In this document: one piece after another, positions 56,222 to 64,000 of the stretch
Numbering within the stretch: the first letter of the stretch is position 1
How the letters are laid out: each line of letters starts with the position of its first letter
Assembly (NCBI RefSeq): GCF_900696085.1
Contig: NZ_CAADFC020000022.1
Span: 62,001-126,000, forward strand
Length of the DNA stretch: 64,000 nucleotides
DNA from: Bradyrhizobium ivorense
GTDB lineage: Bacteria > Pseudomonadota > Alphaproteobacteria > Rhizobiales > Xanthobacteraceae
Direction of reading: 5' to 3'
The notes under the pieces: generated by a model
The model's database searches: none
What the model was told of the DNA's origin: nothing
Seen by the model: only the letters and a program-made list of their open reading frames with translations
Position numbers and translations under genes: made by a program

Positions 56222-57433
56222 TCACTCCGGCATCGTGAGGATCTCGCATTCGGCGCCGCTCGCGGCCGCGGGCGCGAACGGCGGACGAACGAGAAGTGCC
56301 TGCGCCGCAGCGAGATTCCCCAGCAGCGATGAGTCCTGCTTCAGCACGGGCGTTGCGATCAGCGTGCCGTCCGCGCGCGCCTCGAGGCGGGCGCGCAAGT
56401 AATCCTCACGCTGGTCGTTGGCGGCGAGATCGCGGCCGAGCAATGCGCGCGCGCGGACGTGATGAATCACCTTGCGGCCGCTCAGTGCCCGAATCAGCGG
56501 CACCAGGAACAGGTAGGCGCAGACATAGGACGACACCGGATTGCCGGGCAGGCCGATCACCCGCATCGCGCCGAGCCGGCCGTGCATCATCGGCTTGCCG
56601 GGCCGCATCGCGATCCGCCAGAACGCCATGGTGACGCCCTCGGCCTCCAGCGACTGCTTGACCAGGTCGTGGTCGCCGACCGAGGCGCCGCCGGTGGTTA
56701 TCAGGACGTCGGCGCCGGCATCGCGCGCTCGGCGGATGCCTGCGGTCGTTGCGGCCACGGTGTCGGCGGCGATCCCGAGATCGATCGTCTCGGCACCCTC
56801 GGCGCGGGCCAACGCCCGCAGCGCATAGCCGTTGGAATAGACGATCTGGCCGGGACCCGGCTTGGAACCCGGCATCACCAGCTCGTCGCCGGTTGCCAGC
56901 ACCGCGACTCTGGGACGGCGGCGCACCGCGAGTTCCGGATAGTTCATGGCGGCGGCAAGCGAGAGCGCGCGGTCGGAGAGGCGGCTGCCGGCCGCAAGCA
57001 GCACGTCGCCTTCGCGGAAGTCGACACCGGGGGGACGGATATGCCGCCCGGTGACCGCCGTCTCGGTGATGGTGATGTGGTCGCCATCGACCCTGGTGTC
57101 TTCCTGGATGATCACAGCGTCGGCGCCGTTGGGGATCACGCCGCCGGTAAAGATCCGCACCGCTTCGCCGGCGCCGACGGTGCGCTCGAACGGGCGGCCG
57201 GCGGCGACCTCGCCGATCACCTTCAGCCGCGCCGACAGGTCGGCCGCATCGATCGCGCGCACGGCATAGCCGTCCATCGCCGACATCGCTTGCGGCGGCT
57301 GGGTGCGCAGCGCCGCGACGTCGCGCGCCAGCGTGCGGTGATAGGCGGCATCGAGGCCGACCATCTCCTCAGGCAGCGGCTCGGCGCCGGCGAGAATCGC
57401 GGACAGGGCATCGGCAACCGGCATCAAGGCCAC
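56222..57433 (-). CDS. moeA: Molybdopterin molybdotransferase MoeA
   Basis: The 403-residue enzyme inserts molybdate into adenylylated molybdopterin. Landmarks are QAMSAMDGYAVRAIDA (residue about 48), GGVIPNGADAVIIQED, AVLATGDELVMPG, TTGGASVGDHDLVKQSLE and GLPGNPVSSYVCAYLF. The normal four-domain length is present. Twelve bases separate it from the HAD gene upstream; lexA follows downstream after 207 bases with its own promoter. Confidence 0.95.
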   Translation of the reverse strand: MALMPVADALSAILAGAEPLPEEMVGLDAAYHRTLARDVAALRTQPPQAMSAMDGYAVRAIDAADLSARLKVIGEVAAGRPFERTVGAGEAVRIFTGGVIPNGADAVIIQEDTRVDGDHITITETAVTGRHIRPPGVDFREGDVLLAAGSRLSDRALSLAAAMNYPELAVRRRPRVAVLATGDELVMPGSKPGPGQIVYSNGYALRALARAEGAETIDLGIAADTVAATTAGIRRARDAGADVLITTGGASVGDHDLVKQSLEAEGVTMAFWRIAMRPGKPMMHGRLGAMRVIGLPGNPVSSYVCAYLFLVPLIRALSGRKVIHHVRARALLGRDLAANDQREDYLRARLEARADGTLIATPVLKQDSSLLGNLAAAQALLVRPPFAPAAASGAECEILTMPE

Positions 57434-57445
57434 GCGCGGACCTCC

Positions 57446-58084
57446 TCAGATTTTGCTCTCGATCCCAAGCGCGGACAGCGCCCTTGCCACGTCATCCGTC
57501 GATGTCACGTGGACGGCATGAAGGCCGCGCGCCCGCGCGCCCTCGATATTGGCCGCCGTATCGTCGAAGAACAGGATCCGCGACGCCGGCACGCCGATGG
57601 CTTTTACCACATGATCATAGGCCGCGGCGTCGGGTTTGCGCAGCCCGATCGTCGAGGACAGGAACACGGTGCGGAAATGGCTGAGCACATCGGCATAGGC
57701 GACCGAAAAATGCGCGACGTGGGCCGGGTTGGTGTTGGAGAACGCGTACAACGGCATCCGCTGGGCGGCGCCGGCGAGCAGCGGCGCGATGCCCGGCATC
57801 TCGCCGGCGAAGATCGCGTTCCAGCCCTCGAGGAACTGGGCGTCAGTGAGCCTGACGCCGAGCGTGTCGCGCAGATTGGCGAAGAACGCGGCGTCATCGA
57901 TCCGGCCGATCTCGTGATGCTTGAAGCTGTCGTCGACGACGAAGCGGCCGGCGAGGTCGGCGGGCGCGCAGCCGGCGTGGCCGGCCCAGCACGCCATCAC
58001 CTTGTCGAAGCTGATGTCGAGCACGACGCGGCCGATATCGAACAGCAGCACGTCGACGGAATTGGGGGAGAGATCTGGGGTCAT
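57446..58084 (-). CDS. HAD-family hydrolase (subfamily IA)
   Basis: The 212-residue phosphatase-like protein has motif I VLLFDIGRVVLDISF (the second motif I Asp is replaced by Arg-Val spacing as in the YihX-type group), a helical cap, motif II YAFSNTNPAHV, motif III Lys in IGLRKPDAAAYDH and motif IV LFFDDTAANIEGA. A small phosphorylated substrate is likely. ATG 58084 is chosen because the sequence upstream lacks domain features. It is upstream of and probably co-transcribed with moeA. Confidence 0.85.
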   Translation of the reverse strand: MTPDLSPNSVDVLLFDIGRVVLDISFDKVMACWAGHAGCAPADLAGRFVVDDSFKHHEIGRIDDAAFFANLRDTLGVRLTDAQFLEGWNAIFAGEMPGIAPLLAGAAQRMPLYAFSNTNPAHVAHFSVAYADVLSHFRTVFLSSTIGLRKPDAAAYDHVVKAIGVPASRILFFDDTAANIEGARARGLHAVHVTSTDDVARALSALGIESKI

Positions 58085-58228
58085 TGCGCCGACGGTGTAC
58101 GAAAATTGCGGGCAGGCGGCAATGGATTCGACGGGCTGGCGGGAGCGGGGGAGCATCGTCCGGCTCACATGCTTGCGAGTGGGATGCGTGCGGGTGGGGC
58201 CCATGCTCGGTCTCGTCGCAGCGGACGT

Positions 58229-58250
58229 TATTTCGAACATTCTAGAAATA
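58229..58250 (+). promoter_or_regulatory. Probable ArsR operator
   Basis: TATTTC (58229-58234) and GAAATA (58245-58250) form a 6-bp inverted repeat with a 10-base centre, 40 bases before the arsR start. Position and AT content suit an ArsR autorepression site. Confidence 0.55.
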
Positions 58251-58289
58251 CCGATTGACGCGGCGTCAAGGGCAAAGCATGGTCGCATC

Positions 58290-58607
58290 ATGAAGATCGA
58301 TGACGCCGCAGCACGCCTGGAGGCCCTCGGCAATCCGACCAGGCTCAGGATCTACCGGGCGCTGGTCCGCGCCGGACATGCCGGCATGCCGGTCGGGCGT
58401 CTGCAGGACCGGCTCAGGATTCCGGCGTCGACGCTGTCGCACCACGTCAAGGCGCTGGTCTCCGTGGGGCTGATCTCGCAGGTGCGCGAGGGCACCACGC
58501 TCATCTGTCACGCCCAGTACGACACAATGCAGGGCCTGGTGGATTTTCTGGCTGCCGAGTGCTGCGCCGACGAAACGGAATGCAAAGAAGCCAAGACGGC
58601 GGCCTGA
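58290..58607 (+). CDS. arsR: ArsR-family repressor with arsenite-type cysteine triad
   Basis: The 105-residue winged-helix protein has ALGNPTRLRIYRALVRAG and the recognition helix IPASTLSHHVKALVSVGL. Near the C-terminus it has Cys91, Cys92 and Cys98 (AECCADETEC). The spacing n, n+1, n+7 equals that of the As(III) site of Acidithiobacillus ferrooxidans ArsR (Cys95/96/102). It is therefore probably an As(III)/Sb(III)-responsive repressor that releases the operator at 58229. It is upstream of two MFS genes in the same direction. Confidence 0.88.
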   Translation: MKIDDAAARLEALGNPTRLRIYRALVRAGHAGMPVGRLQDRLRIPASTLSHHVKALVSVGLISQVREGTTLICHAQYDTMQGLVDFLAAECCADETECKEAKTAA

Positions 58608-58649
58608 TCCTTTAGCGCTTTCTTCGATGATTCCAGAAGGACAGAAAAA

Positions 58650-58706
58650 ATGAGCGTAACGATGGTCGGCCGGCTGCGGGTGTTCCTAGTCCCGGCGGCA
58701 GGATGA
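58650..58706 (+). CDS. 18-codon leader frame coupled to the MFS gene
   Basis: ATG 58650 is preceded by AAGGA (58636-58640). The frame encodes MSVTMVGRLRVFLVPAAG and stops with TGA overlapping the MFS start (ATGA, 58703-58706). The MFS gene has only a weak AGG of its own, so translation of this mini-frame may be needed for its expression. Whether the peptide itself matters is unknown. Confidence 0.35.
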   Translation: MSVTMVGRLRVFLVPAAG

Positions 58707-59935
58707 GGACACGCCCTTTCGCACTCGAACATCGTTCGCTGATAGCGGCGATGTGCCTCGGACAGATCGGCAATCTGCTTCCGCATGTCGCGCTGTCGGC
58801 CAATCTCGCGCAGCACCTCATGCCTGCCTGGGGTATGAGTGCGGCCGAAGGCGGGCTGCTCGCCAGCGGCTATGCCTTTGGCTACATGCTGGCGGTCCCG
58901 GTGCTGACGACGCTGACCGATCGGATCGATGCCCGCCTCGTTCTTCTCTGCGGATCGATCGTCAGCGGACTTGCCACGATCGCGTTCGGTCTGTTCGCAG
59001 TCGGCTTCTGGTCGGGCGTGGTCATCTGGTCGCTCGCGGGTCTCGGCTTCGCCGGCGCCTACATGCCGGGGCTGAAGGCTCTGACAGATCGGCTGCCAGC
59101 GGGGAACACCTCCCGGGCCGTGACACTCTACACATCCAGCTTCTCGCTGGGCGTCGGGCTTTCCTTTCTGGTGGCGCAACTCGTCGCTGAACATTGGGGT
59201 TGGCGGGCGGCTTTTGTGGTCACCGGCATCGGGCCCGCCGTGATGGCCGTCGTGTGCCTGGCGATGGAAGAACGCAGGTCGGAGCACAAGCCCGGGCGGC
59301 TTTTGAATTTCAAACCTGTCTTCGCGAACCGCGAGGCGCTGGGCTACATCTTCGGCTATGGCGCCCACTGCTTCGAGCTCTACGGCGTCAGGACCTGGCT
59401 GGTGGGGTTCTGGGCCTACGTGACCGCGCACCAGGGCGCGCCGTCCTGGATGTCCCCGGTCGTCGTGAGTGTCGTGTTCGCTGTCATTTCCATGCCTGCC
59501 AGCATCCTCGGCAATGAGGCCGCGCTGAAGTTCGGTCGCCACCGCGCCATCACGGCGGTGATGATCGCATCTGCCTCGGTGGCGGTGCTGATCGGCTTGA
59601 ACGTCGCTGCGCCGGCGTGGGTGGTCGCGTTGCTGCTGTTGGCCTACGGCCTGACCGTTCCCGCCGATTCCGGAGCGCTGACCGCCGGCATGTCGGCTGC
59701 GGCAACCCGCGAACATCGGGGTGCGACGCTCGCGCTTCATTCAACGGTGGGCTTCGGGCTTTCCGCCGCCGGCGCCTGGGGAACGGGTGTGGCGCTCGAT
59801 GTCGCCGGCGGTCCGCAGAGTGCCGCCGGATGGATGCTGGTCTTCATCGTCCTCGCGGGCGGAATCGCGATGGGCCCGCTCGCGCTTCTCTGGTCGCGCG
59901 CCGGCGAGACGAAAAGCGCGATTGCCGCGAAATAA
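58703..59935 (+). CDS. MFS transporter linked to arsR (first of two)
   Basis: The 410-residue protein has about twelve predicted helices (LIAAMCLGQIGNLLPHVALS, LLASGYAFGYMLAVPVLTTL, TDRIDARLVLLCGS) and resembles the CynX/NimT-like side of the major facilitator superfamily. It has Cys residues at about 19, 62 and 180 but no metal-binding cluster I can identify. Downstream of an arsenite-type ArsR it is a candidate arsenical efflux pump, though the substrate is only inferred. No arsB, acr3 or arsC is in the window. Confidence 0.8.
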   Translation: MRTRPFALEHRSLIAAMCLGQIGNLLPHVALSANLAQHLMPAWGMSAAEGGLLASGYAFGYMLAVPVLTTLTDRIDARLVLLCGSIVSGLATIAFGLFAVGFWSGVVIWSLAGLGFAGAYMPGLKALTDRLPAGNTSRAVTLYTSSFSLGVGLSFLVAQLVAEHWGWRAAFVVTGIGPAVMAVVCLAMEERRSEHKPGRLLNFKPVFANREALGYIFGYGAHCFELYGVRTWLVGFWAYVTAHQGAPSWMSPVVVSVVFAVISMPASILGNEAALKFGRHRAITAVMIASASVAVLIGLNVAAPAWVVALLLLAYGLTVPADSGALTAGMSAAATREHRGATLALHSTVGFGLSAAGAWGTGVALDVAGGPQSAAGWMLVFIVLAGGIAMGPLALLWSRAGETKSAIAAK

Positions 59936-59962
59936 CCGCGCTTGGACACAGGGAGAATGCGG

Positions 59963-61141
59963 GTGGATCGATCACGGCTCGGCATCATCGCGGCGCTCGG
60001 CACCGCGCAAACGCTGGCCTGGGGGTCGAGCTACTATCTGCCGGCGATTCTCGCCGATCCGATCGCGCACGATCTCGGGATTTCCAGCAACTGGTTCTTT
60101 GCGGCGTTCTCGGCATCGCTGGTGATCTCGGGGCTGCTCGGCCCGCGCATCGGCCGCCAGATCGATCGCGTCGGAGGACGGCAGGTGCTCTGCGCCTCGA
60201 ACGTCGTGCTCGCGGCAGGCTTGGCGCTGCTCGGCGCCTCTGGCTCGGTGTGGACGATGTCGGCGGCCTGGCTGCTGCTCGGCATCGGCATGGGCCTCGG
60301 GCTCTATGACGCCGCGTTCGGTGCGCTGGGCCGCATCTATGGCAGCGACGCGAGGTCCGCGATCACCGGGATCACGCTGATCGCGGGCTTCGCCAGCACG
60401 GTCGGCTGGCCGCTGAGTTCGCTCGGCCTTGCGACCATTGGCTGGCGCGAGACCTGCTACGCCTGGGCGATCGCGCATCTCGTCATCGGGTTGCCGCTCA
60501 ACCTGCTGCTGCCGCGGACCGTGCCGGCGGCCGCTTCCGATGGCTCTGCCGCCAAGCCCGCCATTCCGATCGACCGGACCATGGTGTTGCTGTCATTCGC
60601 GCTCGCTGCTGCCTGGACTGTGACCTCGGCGATGGCCGCGCATCTGCCGCGGATCGTCGAAACCTTCGGCGCGACTCCGGCGCAGGCGGTGTTCGCCGGC
60701 ATGATGATTGGGCCGGCCCAGGTCGGCGCCCGCATCCTGGAGGCCGGCTTTCTCAGCAGATTCCATCCGCTGCTCTCCACGCGGCTCGCCTGCATCACCC
60801 ATCCGGTCGGCGCCTGCGTGATCGGCGTCTTTGGCGGCGGCGCGGCGGCAGCCTTCGCGCTGCTGCACGGCGCGGGCAACGGCATCCTGACCATCGCGCG
60901 CGGGACGCTGCCGCTCGCGATCTTCGGGCCCGAGAATTACGCGTACCGGCTCGGGCTGATCGGCGCGCCGTCCCGGATCTGCCAGGCGCTGGCGCCGCTG
61001 GCTTTCGGGCTTCTGATTGAGCCGATGGGAAGGGCGGTGGTCGTCGTGTCGGCCGGGCTCAGCCTGTCTGCATTGATCGCGCTGGCGCTGTTGCCGCATG
61101 GGCGCTCGGCCGGGGCAACAGCACATAGCAAAGCGCGATAG
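59963..61141 (+). CDS. MFS transporter linked to arsR (second of two)
   Basis: The 392-residue protein has twelve predicted helices, with IIAALGTAQTLAWGSSYYLP in helix 1, PRIGRQIDRVGGRQVL in loop 2-3 and GLGLYDAAFGALGRIYG. The Shine-Dalgarno GGGAG (59951-59955) is one base from ATG 59957 but seven bases from GTG 59963, so GTG is the likelier start. It lies 27 bases after the first MFS gene. In arsenic loci of other bacteria MFS pumps (ArsK, ArsJ types) occur; similarity to these cannot be tested here. Confidence 0.8.
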   Translation: MDRSRLGIIAALGTAQTLAWGSSYYLPAILADPIAHDLGISSNWFFAAFSASLVISGLLGPRIGRQIDRVGGRQVLCASNVVLAAGLALLGASGSVWTMSAAWLLLGIGMGLGLYDAAFGALGRIYGSDARSAITGITLIAGFASTVGWPLSSLGLATIGWRETCYAWAIAHLVIGLPLNLLLPRTVPAAASDGSAAKPAIPIDRTMVLLSFALAAAWTVTSAMAAHLPRIVETFGATPAQAVFAGMMIGPAQVGARILEAGFLSRFHPLLSTRLACITHPVGACVIGVFGGGAAAAFALLHGAGNGILTIARGTLPLAIFGPENYAYRLGLIGAPSRICQALAPLAFGLLIEPMGRAVVVVSAGLSLSALIALALLPHGRSAGATAHSKAR

Positions 61142-61265
61142 CTGGTAGACACATCCTCGTCTACCTCCACATCGCGGCGTGAGCTATCACCGCAATGATC
61201 ATATCTCGGCTCACGTCTCCCTGTGGGCACGAAATCCCGCACCTTGCATCGCCCAGGAGCCGTTG

Positions 61266-62189
61266 ATGCGCTTGCCTGCCGTCCTCTCGTCCGCTCTGCT
61301 GTCGCTCGCGCTCGCCGCAAGTTCCGCGGCCGCCGAAGAGCTCTCGGGCACGTTGCAGAAGGTCAAGGAGACGAAGAAGATCACGCTCGGCTACCAGGAG
61401 GCCTCCGTTCCCTTCAGCTATCTCGACGACCAGCAGCGGCCGATCGGCTTTGCGCTCGATATCTGCCTCAAAATCGTCGACGCCGTGAAGGAGGAGCTCG
61501 GCACACCCGACATCGCGGTCGACTATCTTCCGGTGACTTCGTCGAACCGGATTCCGCTGATGGTCAACGGCACGATCGACCTGCATTGTTCGGCGACCAC
61601 CAACAGCGCCGATCGCCAGAAGCAGGTGACGTTCACCAACACGCACTTTCTCAGTGCGACCAAATTCGCCGCCAAGAAGTCGGCCAACATCAACACGATC
61701 GACGACCTGAAGGGCAAGTCGGTCACGGCGGTGGCGGGGTCGGTCAACCTGACGCAGCTCATCAAGGTCAACACCGAGCGCAAACTCGGCGTCAATGTCT
61801 TGCCGGCCAAGGACCAGGCCGAGGCGTTCCTGATGCTGGAGACCGACCGCGCCCAGGCCTATGCGCTCGACGATGTGCAGCTCGCGGTGGCGATCGCGCG
61901 CTCGAAGCAGCCGGCGCTCTACATGATCAGCGAGGAGGCGTTCTCGAAGGCGGAGCCGTTCGGGATCATGCTGCGGCGCGAGGACGCGCCGTTCAAGGCG
62001 CTGGCCGACCGCGCCACCGCCGAGCTCTACAAGAGCCCGGAGATCGAGGTGATGTACAAAAGGTGGCTGGAGCAGCCGACGCCGCCGGTTGGCATCAACT
62101 ACAACGTCCCGATGTCGCCGGCGCTGCGCAACGCATTCAAGAATCCGAATTCAAGTTACGATCCTGACGCCTATCAGGTCGCCAAATAG
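61266..62189 (+). CDS. Amino-acid ABC transporter substrate-binding protein (GltI-like)
   Basis: The 307-residue protein has a signal peptide (LPAVLSSALLSLALAASSAAA) and a type II SBP_bac_3 domain: ETKKITLGYQEASVPFSYLD, RPIGFALDICLKIVDAV, CSATTNSADRQKQVTFTNTH and GKSVTAVAGSVNLTQL. The pattern is that of glutamate/aspartate-binding proteins (GltI/AatJ). No permease or ATPase gene follows, so it must work with components encoded elsewhere. ATG 61266 opens the signal peptide. Confidence 0.88.
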   Translation: MRLPAVLSSALLSLALAASSAAAEELSGTLQKVKETKKITLGYQEASVPFSYLDDQQRPIGFALDICLKIVDAVKEELGTPDIAVDYLPVTSSNRIPLMVNGTIDLHCSATTNSADRQKQVTFTNTHFLSATKFAAKKSANINTIDDLKGKSVTAVAGSVNLTQLIKVNTERKLGVNVLPAKDQAEAFLMLETDRAQAYALDDVQLAVAIARSKQPALYMISEEAFSKAEPFGIMLRREDAPFKALADRATAELYKSPEIEVMYKRWLEQPTPPVGINYNVPMSPALRNAFKNPNSSYDPDAYQVAK

Positions 62190-62229
62190 GCCGAGCGATC
62201 GCTGCCGGAATCAACAGAATGAGGCAGTC

Positions 62230-62463
62230 TCACTGCTTCGCTCGGTCTGACTGGAACACCAGTGAGGCGTGAAACAACGGCGTGGTCTCGGAGCGAACCT
62301 CAATCGCCACGTCCCGTCGTTTATTCTCGTCCGCCGCATCGCGGGCCAAGGCAGCCAAAGCATCGGTCGCTTCGACCTCGGCCGCGAGTTGGTTCGGCAG
62401 GTCCAATCCTTCGTCGGGGTAGAGGTTTTTTCCGTCTCTGATGTCGAAGAAGTAGCGCATCAT
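62230..62463 (-). CDS. DUF6894 family small protein
   Basis: The 77-residue protein starts MMRYFFDIRDGKNLYPDEGLDL, the DUF6894 pattern, and continues with an acidic helix (EATDALAALARDAADE) and a beta-rich end. Start is ATG 62463 or 62460; GAGG precedes it. The family is abundant in rhizobia and its role is unknown. The 265 bases to the cold-shock gene hold nothing else that I recognise. Confidence 0.75.
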   Translation of the reverse strand: MMRYFFDIRDGKNLYPDEGLDLPNQLAAEVEATDALAALARDAADENKRRDVAIEVRSETTPLFHASLVFQSDRAKQ

Positions 62464-62728
62464 GCCGACCTCGCGGGGCAACGTACAACGAAAGGCCTGC
62501 AAAGCCGTTCCTGTCCTGACGAAACAACCGGGAACCAAGCCATCCCGTGCTCACCGCCCGGTGAGTCTTCGCTTACTTGCGCCGCGGTGCCAACACCCAT
62601 ATGCTGGCCTCGTTCGATTAGCCGCCGTGCCTTTTTGAATGTGCCCGCGGGCTACCTTCCCAAAGACATCGCACCAGTTGAATCCGGCCAGAGGATGGTC
62701 GAGCGAACGTGTTTTTGGAGAAAGACAA

Positions 62729-62941
62729 ATGGCGACCGGTACAGTGAAGTGGTTCAACGGCCAAAAGGGCTATGGGTTCATCCAGCCGAACGACGGCGGC
62801 AAGGATGTGTTCGTTCACATCAGCGCCGTCGAGCGGGCAGGTTTCGGCGGTCTCGCCGAGGGACAGCGCGTGAACTACGAGATCAGAACCGACCGCAAGA
62901 GCGGGAAAGACAGCGCGGACAATCTTTCGCTGTCCGAGTAA
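62729..62941 (+). CDS. cspA: CspA-family cold-shock protein
   Basis: The 70-residue OB-fold protein has RNP1 KGYGFIQP and RNP2 [10 protein letters not shown] in [18 protein letters not shown] and [10 protein letters not shown]. It binds single-stranded RNA/DNA and acts as an RNA chaperone. GGAG precedes ATG 62729. A terminator follows. Confidence 0.95.
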   Translation: MATGTVKWFNGQKGYGFIQPNDGGKDVFVHISAVERAGFGGLAEGQRVNYEIRTDRKSGKDSADNLSLSE

Positions 62942-62981
62942 CGGTTCCGTTACATCATCACGGACGTAGCGGAACGCTGGC

Positions 62982-63020
62982 GGCTCGCTCGATCACGCGA
63001 TTGAGCGAGCGAGCCTTGTT
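62982..63020 (+). terminator. Terminator of the cold-shock gene
   Basis: GGCTCGCTC (62982-62990) and GAGCGAGCC (63007-63015) form a 9-bp stem followed by TTGTTT. Confidence 0.65.
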
Positions 63021-63040
63021 TCGTGCAGACGAGGATCAGC

Positions 63041-63271
63041 ATGGACGGGAAGAAGATGCTCTCGCCGACCAGCGTCGCTCGCGCCGAGCGTCAACGTCTG
63101 GCCGCAGAGGAAGGCGCGCGCGCCATGGCCGAAGTCGACCGGCAGGCCGCGGCGGTCCGCAAGAACATGGCACGGCTTCGCATCCTGAGAGAAGCCAAGG
63201 AGGCGGCGGAGGCCGGTGCCCAAGCGGACGCCCCCGTTGCGCTCAAGAAGAAGCGCAAGACGATCGGGTGA
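63041..63271 (+). CDS. Small highly charged helical protein
   Basis: The 76-residue protein starts MDGKKMLSPTSVARAERQRL and is one long amphipathic, Arg/Lys/Glu/Ala-rich helix (AEEGARAMAEVDRQAAAV, RKNMARLRILREAKEAAEAG) with a basic end KKKRKTIG. It may form a coiled coil or bind nucleic acid. GAGGAT precedes ATG 63041; a GTG 18 bases upstream is less likely. I do not recognise a family. Confidence 0.55.
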   Translation: MDGKKMLSPTSVARAERQRLAAEEGARAMAEVDRQAAAVRKNMARLRILREAKEAAEAGAQADAPVALKKKRKTIG

Positions 63272-63448
63272 CAGCAGGCTGCGGGTGTCGGCGGATTCCG
63301 GCTCCGGAAAACGGATCGCCGCGCATGACGGCGACTCTTGGAACGGCCTTTCGCGCGCGATGCCAAAAACGAAATAGCGTCTCATATACATCGGCGGGTT
63401 TTTCCGCAAAGCTTGCGGCGTTGTGACTGCTGATCGGGAGCGCTGCCG

Positions 63449-64000
63449 GTGACCACGCCAATTTCCATTTCACGACGGTCTGCACTCGGCGTGCTCGCCG
63501 GAAGCCTGCTTGCGGGGGCAGCGCGCGCCGAGACCGGTGCGGGAGCGGGGGCCGATCTCGGCGGCGTGACGCTGCGCGTCGCCTATTACAAGGGCGGCTG
63601 GCGGCCGCTGCTGCAGGCTGCCGGCGAGGACAAAACGCCGTACCGGATCGATTGGAAGGAGCTCAACAATGGCGTGCTCCATATCGAGGCGCTGAACGGC
63701 GATGCGCTCGACATCGGGTCTGGCAGCGAGATCCCCGCGATGTTCGCGGCGCGCCAGAACGCCAAGGTGCGCTTCATCGCCGTCACGCATGAAGACCTCA
63801 ACACACAAGTGACCGTGGCAGCGAAGGATGCGCCAATCCGTTCGATCGCCGACCTCAGGGGAAAGCGGGTCGGGTATGTGCGCGCGACCACCGCGCACTA
63901 TTTCCTCGCCCGGCAGCTCGAGGAAGCGGGCCTGTCGTTCGCCGACATCGAGGCCATCAACCTGACGCCGTCGGACGGCTACTCGGCGTTTGCCTCCGGC
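63449..64000 (+). CDS. ABC transporter substrate-binding protein, sulfonate/nitrate type (3' end outside window)
   Basis: The 184 visible residues have a twin-arginine-like signal (ISRRSALGVLAGSLLAGAARA) and a periplasmic binding domain of the NMT1/SsuA kind: VTLRVAYYKGGWRPLLQAAG, DIGSGSEIPAMFAARQNAKV, DAPIRSIADLRGKRVGYVRA and HYFLARQLEEAGLSF. The likely ligand is an aliphatic sulfonate, taurine or related compound. GTG 63449 follows GGGAG at eight bases. The gene runs off the window. Confidence 0.85.
   Translation, partial: MTTPISISRRSALGVLAGSLLAGAARAETGAGAGADLGGVTLRVAYYKGGWRPLLQAAGEDKTPYRIDWKELNNGVLHIEALNGDALDIGSGSEIPAMFAARQNAKVRFIAVTHEDLNTQVTVAAKDAPIRSIADLRGKRVGYVRATTAHYFLARQLEEAGLSFADIEAINLTPSDGYSAFASG

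Noticed and set aside
58231-58250. GAAC near arsR as half of a LexA box
   Set aside because: No second GAAC at the seven-base spacing; the site is better explained as an ArsR operator.

Overview
The window is GC-rich, almost continuously coding chromosomal DNA from an alphaproteobacterium, most likely Bradyrhizobium or a close relative (Nitrobacteraceae). The evidence is core gene order (rnj-mce-DUF1467 / proS-lolC-lolD-dnaE / rpsB-tsf-pyrH-frr-uppS-cdsA-dxr-rseP-bamA-lpxD-fabZ-lpxA-lpxI-lpxB-gltA-gltX / comEC-lexA-moeA), a pcu-type copper operon as described in B. japonicum, tandem DUF3551 proteins, alphaproteobacterial LexA boxes (GTTC-N7-GTTC) and dispersed palindromic repeats of rhizobial type. 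No rRNA, tRNA, CRISPR array, transposase or phage gene was recognised.

Layout. 1-1.7 kb: 3' part of ribonuclease J, methylmalonyl-CoA epimerase and a DUF1467 membrane protein. 1.7-15.7 kb: an accessory block with methylthioribose kinase, a convergent ribose-type ABC transporter, a single-domain globin, a candidate small RNA, and a seven-gene copper-acquisition operon (DUF2946, TonB receptor, beta-propeller, thioredoxin, PCuAC chaperone, YcnI, CopC-CopD). 15.9-25 kb: proS, lolC, lolD, two DUF3551 genes, an outer-membrane barrel protein, a 32-residue membrane peptide behind two LexA boxes, and dnaE. 25-40.5 kb: the translation, envelope and lipid A cluster, interrupted between fabZ and lpxA by an opposite-strand KTSC-domain gene. 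40.7-44.7 kb: SRPBCC/ArsR pair, gltA, gltX. 44.7-51.5 kb: accessory genes (quinone-reductase-like, glnS, SnoaL-like, a second-type glnA, SPW protein, MFS). 51.8-58.1 kb: comEC, two conserved small unknowns, lexA, moeA, HAD hydrolase. 58.2-64 kb: a cysteine-bearing ArsR with two MFS transporters, an amino-acid binding protein, DUF6894, cold-shock protein, a small charged protein, and the 5' part of a sulfonate/nitrate-type binding protein.

How it works together. The 25-40 kb run joins protein synthesis, isoprenoid and phospholipid supply, outer-membrane assembly and lipid A synthesis. The pcu-like operon would carry copper across the outer membrane, pass it between periplasmic chaperones and across the inner membrane, presumably for cytochrome oxidase. 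The lexA gene and the micro-peptide gene carry the same type of operator, so the window contains both the SOS repressor and a probable target whose form resembles the Caulobacter division inhibitor SidA.

The most interesting candidates are the LexA-box-controlled 32-residue membrane peptide beside dnaE, the beta-propeller and thioredoxin added to the pcu operon, an orphan minus-strand small RNA between the globin and that operon, and an arsenite-type ArsR coupled to two MFS pumps without any classical ars gene. Domain assignments come from reading the translations; synteny statements are from memory and are marked as inference.
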